Source of the DNA: FEB-10 sp963710645
Lineage (GTDB): Bacteria; Acidobacteriota; Thermoanaerobaculia; Thermoanaerobaculales; Sulfomarinibacteraceae
Reading direction: 5' to 3'
NCBI GenBank assembly: GCA_963710645.1
Contig: CAVQBD010000001.1
Location: forward strand, 372,001 to 436,000
Length of the DNA: 64,000 nt
In this document: one piece after another, positions 61,106 through 64,000 of the stretch
How positions within the stretch are numbered: the first letter of the stretch is position 1
How the letters are laid out: each line of letters opens with the position of its first letter
The notes under the pieces: generated by a model
Seen by the model: the letters and a program-made list of their open reading frames with translations, nothing else
Database searches by the model: none
What the model was told of the DNA's origin: nothing
Position numbers and translations under genes: made by a program

Positions 61106-62019
61106 CCATTCATCTCCTGGATGATCTCCGCCGCGATGGAAATGGCGATCTCCTCGGGGGTGTGACTGCCGATGGAAAGACCCACCGGTGCCGACACCGA
61201 GTCCAGAAAGACCTGGGAAACTCCATCGTCCCGCATGCGGTCGAACATCCGCCGCACCTTGCTGGCGCTGCCGAGCAGTCCGAGGTAACGCAGCTCTTTG
61301 CCTAAGAGGGCACGCAAGGCCTGCTCGTCGTTGGCGTGGCCGTATGTCATGACCACCACCCATGACCGCTGCCCCTGTTCGACGTGCTCAGCCAACTCTC
61401 CATAAGAGACCACTTCGAGCGAGTGGGCGAAGGTATTCGCTTCCATGGTCGGCAGGCCGGTCCGGTCATCGAGCACCACGATCCGGAAGGGCAACGTGGC
61501 CATCACCCGCGACAGCGCGAGGGCGCAGTGGCCGCCGCCGATGATGGTGAGGGTCTGGAGGAGGCCGACGGTGGTGGCGAAGCGCCAGCCGTTCGGGCCG
61601 GTGGAGAAGGCGGTAGGGGTGGACGATCCCGGTGTGAACCGGATGCCCCCGTCAGAGAGCTCCAGAACTCCGGCGCGGTGTTTCGCCAGAGTCTGGGCGA
61701 TGGCTTCGAGGGCCGGCAGGGCGTCCGGACCGAGGGTCACAATCGCCATGGTGTGGCGACCGGAGCACAATGATCCGGATCCTTCCGGGGTGTGCTCCAC
61801 ATCCACCAGATCGGGCGGGCCGTGAAATGCCCGCGCCCGTTCGATCATCTCGTGCTCGGCGGCGCCGCCGCCGACCGTTCCCACGAATCCGTTATCGGTG
61901 ACGACCAGTGCGGCTCCCGTGGTCCCGGGGACCGAGCCCTCATGGTCCACCACCATGACGAGGACCGCCTGATGCCCGTCGCGTACCGCCGCCAACGCGT
62001 GCTGCCACATGTCGATCAT
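61099..62019 (-). CDS. xdhC: XdhC-family Mo-cofactor maturation protein
   Basis: 306 aa from ATG 62019. XdhC proteins bind, sulfurate and insert molybdenum cofactor into xanthine dehydrogenases. N-terminal XdhC/CoxI region (VVDHEGSVPGTTGAALVV, GTVGGGAAEHEM), then a Rossmann domain (LTIIGGGHCALALSRVM, VLDDRTGLP) and C-terminal LRYLGLLGSASKVRRMFDRM and PVGLSIGSHTPEEIAISIAAE. TAGAAT ends 7 bp before ATG 62019 and overlaps the earlier ATG 62028, so 62019 is preferred and the message is leaderless. Serves the flanking Mo hydroxylases. Confidence 0.92.
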   Translation of the reverse strand: MIDMWQHALAAVRDGHQAVLVMVVDHEGSVPGTTGAALVVTDNGFVGTVGGGAAEHEMIERARAFHGPPDLVDVEHTPEGSGSLCSGRHTMAIVTLGPDALPALEAIAQTLAKHRAGVLELSDGGIRFTPGSSTPTAFSTGPNGWRFATTVGLLQTLTIIGGGHCALALSRVMATLPFRIVVLDDRTGLPTMEANTFAHSLEVVSYGELAEHVEQGQRSWVVVMTYGHANDEQALRALLGKELRYLGLLGSASKVRRMFDRMRDDGVSQVFLDSVSAPVGLSIGSHTPEEIAISIAAEIIQEMNGG

Positions 62020-62026
62020 GACGGGC

Positions 62027-62032
62027 ATTCTA
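62027..62032 (-). promoter_or_regulatory. -10 box directly before the xdhC start codon
   Basis: Minus-strand TAGAAT, 7 bp, ATG 62019. Abuts a 7-bp array of AACGAAG (62032-62059). Confidence 0.5.
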
Positions 62033-62253
62033 ACGAAGAACGAAGAACGAAGAACGAAGAACCCCGCCCACCCGGAGCGGGGCCTCGAGGGCCGTGGCCC
62101 CCCCACCCAGATCCTTCGACTTGGCCCTATGGGCCTCGCTCAGGATGTCACGAGGGACGTTCCGGGCGGGTGGGGGATCGAGCATCCAGCATCCAGTATC
62201 GGGGGTTGTCGGGTGGGCGGGGGATCCAGTCCCGCGCCCCTAGCCCTGAATTC
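62032..62253. repeat. Repeat spacer between xdhC and the Mo-subunit gene
   Basis: 7-bp array of four AACGAAG (62032-62059); family H copy 4 (62109-62151, core GGCCC-TAT-GGGCC); 7-bp array GATCGAG, CATCCAG, CATCCAG, TATCGGG (62176-62203); degenerate 7-bp run GCGCCCC, TAGCCCT, GAATTCC, TAGTCCC reaching the stop codon (62254). No gene. Confidence 0.75.
62109..62151 (+). repeat. Family H hairpin repeat, copy 4
   Basis: Flanks CCCAGATCCTTCGACT and CTCGCTCAGGATG around a hairpin core GGCCCTATGGGCC. Other copies: 43411-43454 (minus; core GCGGC-TGG-GCCGC), 43491-43533, 52471-52506. Confidence 0.75.
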
Positions 62254-64000
62254 CTAGTCCCTTCCATACAGCGCCATCAGGACGCGTTCCGGCGTCATCG
62301 GCGCTTGGAAGAAGGCGGGAAGGTCGGGCCGGAAGGCGCGCATGGCATCGAGGAGCGCGAAGTAGGTCCCGATGCCGTACATGAGGGGCGGCTCGCCGAT
62401 GGCCTTGGAATGGAGCACGGCCTTGGGGTTGTCTGCATCCTCCAGAAAGATGCTCTCGATCTCCGGGGTGGCCATGATGTCGGGGATCTTGTAGTTGGTG
62501 AGATTGCCCGACGCGATGTGCCCGTCGGAGAAGAGCAGCTCTTCGCAGGTCATCCAACCGATGCCCTGCATCAGTCCGCCTTCCACCTGTCCGAGATCCA
62601 CCAGCGGATTGATGCTGCGCCCGGCGTCGTGGACAATGCGCACCCGGTCAACCGTGTAGGTGCCGCGCAGACAGTCCACCGTGACCTCGATCGCCGCAGC
62701 GCCGAAGACGTGGTAGGCAAAGGGCCGCCCCCGCTCGGTGTCGCGGTCGTAGTGGATCTCCGGCGTGGCGTAGTGGGCCTGGGCCGAGAGGCTGACGCGT
62801 CGGACGTAGGCCTCCCAGACCAGCCGGCTCCAGCCGAGCTCGGTGGGGGACCCTTCCACATGAACACATTCGTTTTCCACTGTGATCCGGGATGGCTTGG
62901 TATCCAGCAGGTCGGCGGCCACCGCTGTGAGCCGGTCCGACAAGGACGCGCAGGCAAGCTCGGCGGCGCGGCCGTTCATATCGGCGCCGCTCGAGGCCGC
63001 GGTGGGCGAGGTGTTGGCGACCCGGGTCGTATTCGTACTTTCGATGAAGATCCGTCTGGGGTGGATGCCAAGGGTGAGGGCTGCGATGCCAGCGATCTTG
63101 GTATTCACTCCCTGGCCCATCTCCACCGCGGCGGTGGACACGCCGACGCTGCCGTCGGTGTAGATGTGGACCAGCGCCGAGGCCTGGTTGAGAAAGGTCG
63201 AGGTGAAGGAAATGCCGAAGCACACCGGCATCACGGCCATGCCCCGCTTCACCAGGCGGCTCTGCCGGTTGAATCCCTCGATCTGATTCCGCCCCGCCGC
63301 CACGTCGTAGCGCTCTTCCGCCTCGACAAACGAGCGCCGGGCCTGGGACCGTTCCACCGCCATACCGTAGGGAAAGGTGTCCCCCTCGTCGAGCAGGTTT
63401 GGGCGCTGGATTTCGAGGCGATCCACCTCCATGGCCTCGGCGGCCCGGGTGATGGCTGATTCCATGACGAACATGGCCTGTGGAGCGCCGAAACCGCGGA
63501 ACGCCGTGAATGGCGGCAGGTTGGTTCGGCAGGAGTGGCCGGTGACCCGAACGTTGGGGATGAAGTAGCTCGAGGTGGCGTGGAACAGACTCCGCTCCAA
63601 AATGGCGGGCGAAAGGTCGGCCGCGGCGCCGGCGTTCTGATAGTAGGTGACCTCGTAGGCCAGAATCTTGCCGTCGCCGCTGAGACCGATTTTGTAGTCC
63701 GACGAGTAGGGGTGGCGCTTGCCGGTGACCGCCATGTCCTCTTCGCGGCTGAGCACGATCTTCACGGGGCGTCCGGTGTGCCGGGCGGCCAGCGCAGCAA
63801 GGACAGCCCAAGGCGTTGCCTGATCCTCCTTGCCGCCAAAGGCACCGCCGAGCCGGACCACGTCCACCTCGACGGCATTCATGGGCAGACCCAGGACCCG
63901 GGCGGTGATGCGTTGGACCGCGGTGGGGGCCTGGGTGGCCGAGAACAGCTGGATGTGGTCGTTTTCCTGGGGGATGGCCAGCGCCGACTGGGTTTCGAAA
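62254..64000 (-). CDS. Xanthine dehydrogenase-type molybdopterin-binding subunit (5' end off window)
   Basis: At least 581 aa visible; the frame is still open at base 64000 (reading F-E-T-Q-S-A-L-A-I-P), so the start is outside. Mo-hydroxylase large subunit: GGAFGGKEDQATPWAVLAAL, TAFRGFGAPQAMFVMESAI, AAVEMGQGVNTKIAGI, VRIVHDAGRSINPLVDLGQVEGG and the catalytic Glu in KAIGEPPLMYG. Unlike the fused enzyme at 57109, this is of the XdhB type with the Mo domain as a separate chain or part of a larger XDH. No internal TGA. Likely a xanthine/hypoxanthine or related purine hydroxylase in the same pathway. Confidence 0.92.
   Translation of the reverse strand, partial: FETQSALAIPQENDHIQLFSATQAPTAVQRITARVLGLPMNAVEVDVVRLGGAFGGKEDQATPWAVLAALAARHTGRPVKIVLSREEDMAVTGKRHPYSSDYKIGLSGDGKILAYEVTYYQNAGAAADLSPAILERSLFHATSSYFIPNVRVTGHSCRTNLPPFTAFRGFGAPQAMFVMESAITRAAEAMEVDRLEIQRPNLLDEGDTFPYGMAVERSQARRSFVEAEERYDVAAGRNQIEGFNRQSRLVKRGMAVMPVCFGISFTSTFLNQASALVHIYTDGSVGVSTAAVEMGQGVNTKIAGIAALTLGIHPRRIFIESTNTTRVANTSPTAASSGADMNGRAAELACASLSDRLTAVAADLLDTKPSRITVENECVHVEGSPTELGWSRLVWEAYVRRVSLSAQAHYATPEIHYDRDTERGRPFAYHVFGAAAIEVTVDCLRGTYTVDRVRIVHDAGRSINPLVDLGQVEGGLMQGIGWMTCEELLFSDGHIASGNLTNYKIPDIMATPEIESIFLEDADNPKAVLHSKAIGEPPLMYGIGTYFALLDAMRAFRPDLPAFFQAPMTPERVLMALYGRD

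Noticed and set aside
57109..64000. Selenocysteine-containing Mo hydroxylases
   Set aside because: No in-frame TGA in either gene; selenium in this family is a labile cofactor, not encoded.

Overview
The window is 64 kb of gene-dense, GC-rich bacterial DNA with about 48 protein genes, two of them cut by the window edges. No rRNA, tRNA, CRISPR array, transposase or prophage gene was found. Features that point to an Acidobacteriota-type genome (inference, moderate confidence) are a VWA protein of the kind first named from Acidobacteria (32030-33133), a tricorn-like S41 peptidase, a mitochondrial-type citrate synthase, and repeat-filled spacers between otherwise housekeeping genes.

Layout. 1-10 kb: PLP-dependent ammonia-lyase and aminotransferase; SDR plus CDGSH iron-sulfur protein; pirin; NUDIX hydrolase; acyltransferase; polyprenyl-phosphate sugar transferase; citrate synthase. 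10-16 kb: a MinD/ParA-like ATPase coupled to a HTH protein, then a histidine kinase and NtrC-type regulator followed by an exported His/Met/Cys-rich protein. The kinase gene and the exported-protein gene each carry a consensus sigma-54 promoter, so this reads as a self-contained envelope-sensing circuit. 16-28 kb: SDR, aldehyde dehydrogenase, DUF2155 lipoprotein, Na+/alanine-type symporter with a large insertion, SYLF lipoprotein, exported LolA-like protein, Fpg with an apparent CTG start, and a coupled HAD / exonuclease III / ABC-class ATPase operon. 28-42 kb: MacB-like ABC exporter, small unknown protein, receiver protein, VWA protein, tricorn-like peptidase, a PhnD-PhnC-PhnE-type importer, and secreted or lipid-anchored proteins. 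42-49 kb: acyltransferase and the 2-oxoglutarate dehydrogenase operon sucA-odhB-lpdA, which with the citrate synthase implies an oxidative TCA cycle.

49.4-64 kb: mostly minus-strand genes resembling the anaerobic purine/urate catabolic set of E. coli and gut Firmicutes: hydantoinase/allantoinase-like HyuA with SsnA, YgfK, a selenium-dependent-xanthine-dehydrogenase-like fusion, XdhC, and a second xanthine-dehydrogenase-type Mo subunit running off the right edge. A sirtuin and a DUF4097-like exported protein are embedded on the other strand.

The spacers are unusual. Most hold short tandem arrays whose period is nearly always 7 bp while the unit sequence changes from spacer to spacer; many arrays end on a stop codon. 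Between them lie several dispersed palindromic repeat families, two of which keep conserved flanks around a hairpin core whose sequence changes but whose pairing is kept. Several genes also have a -10 box 6-7 bp before the start codon, suggesting leaderless transcripts.
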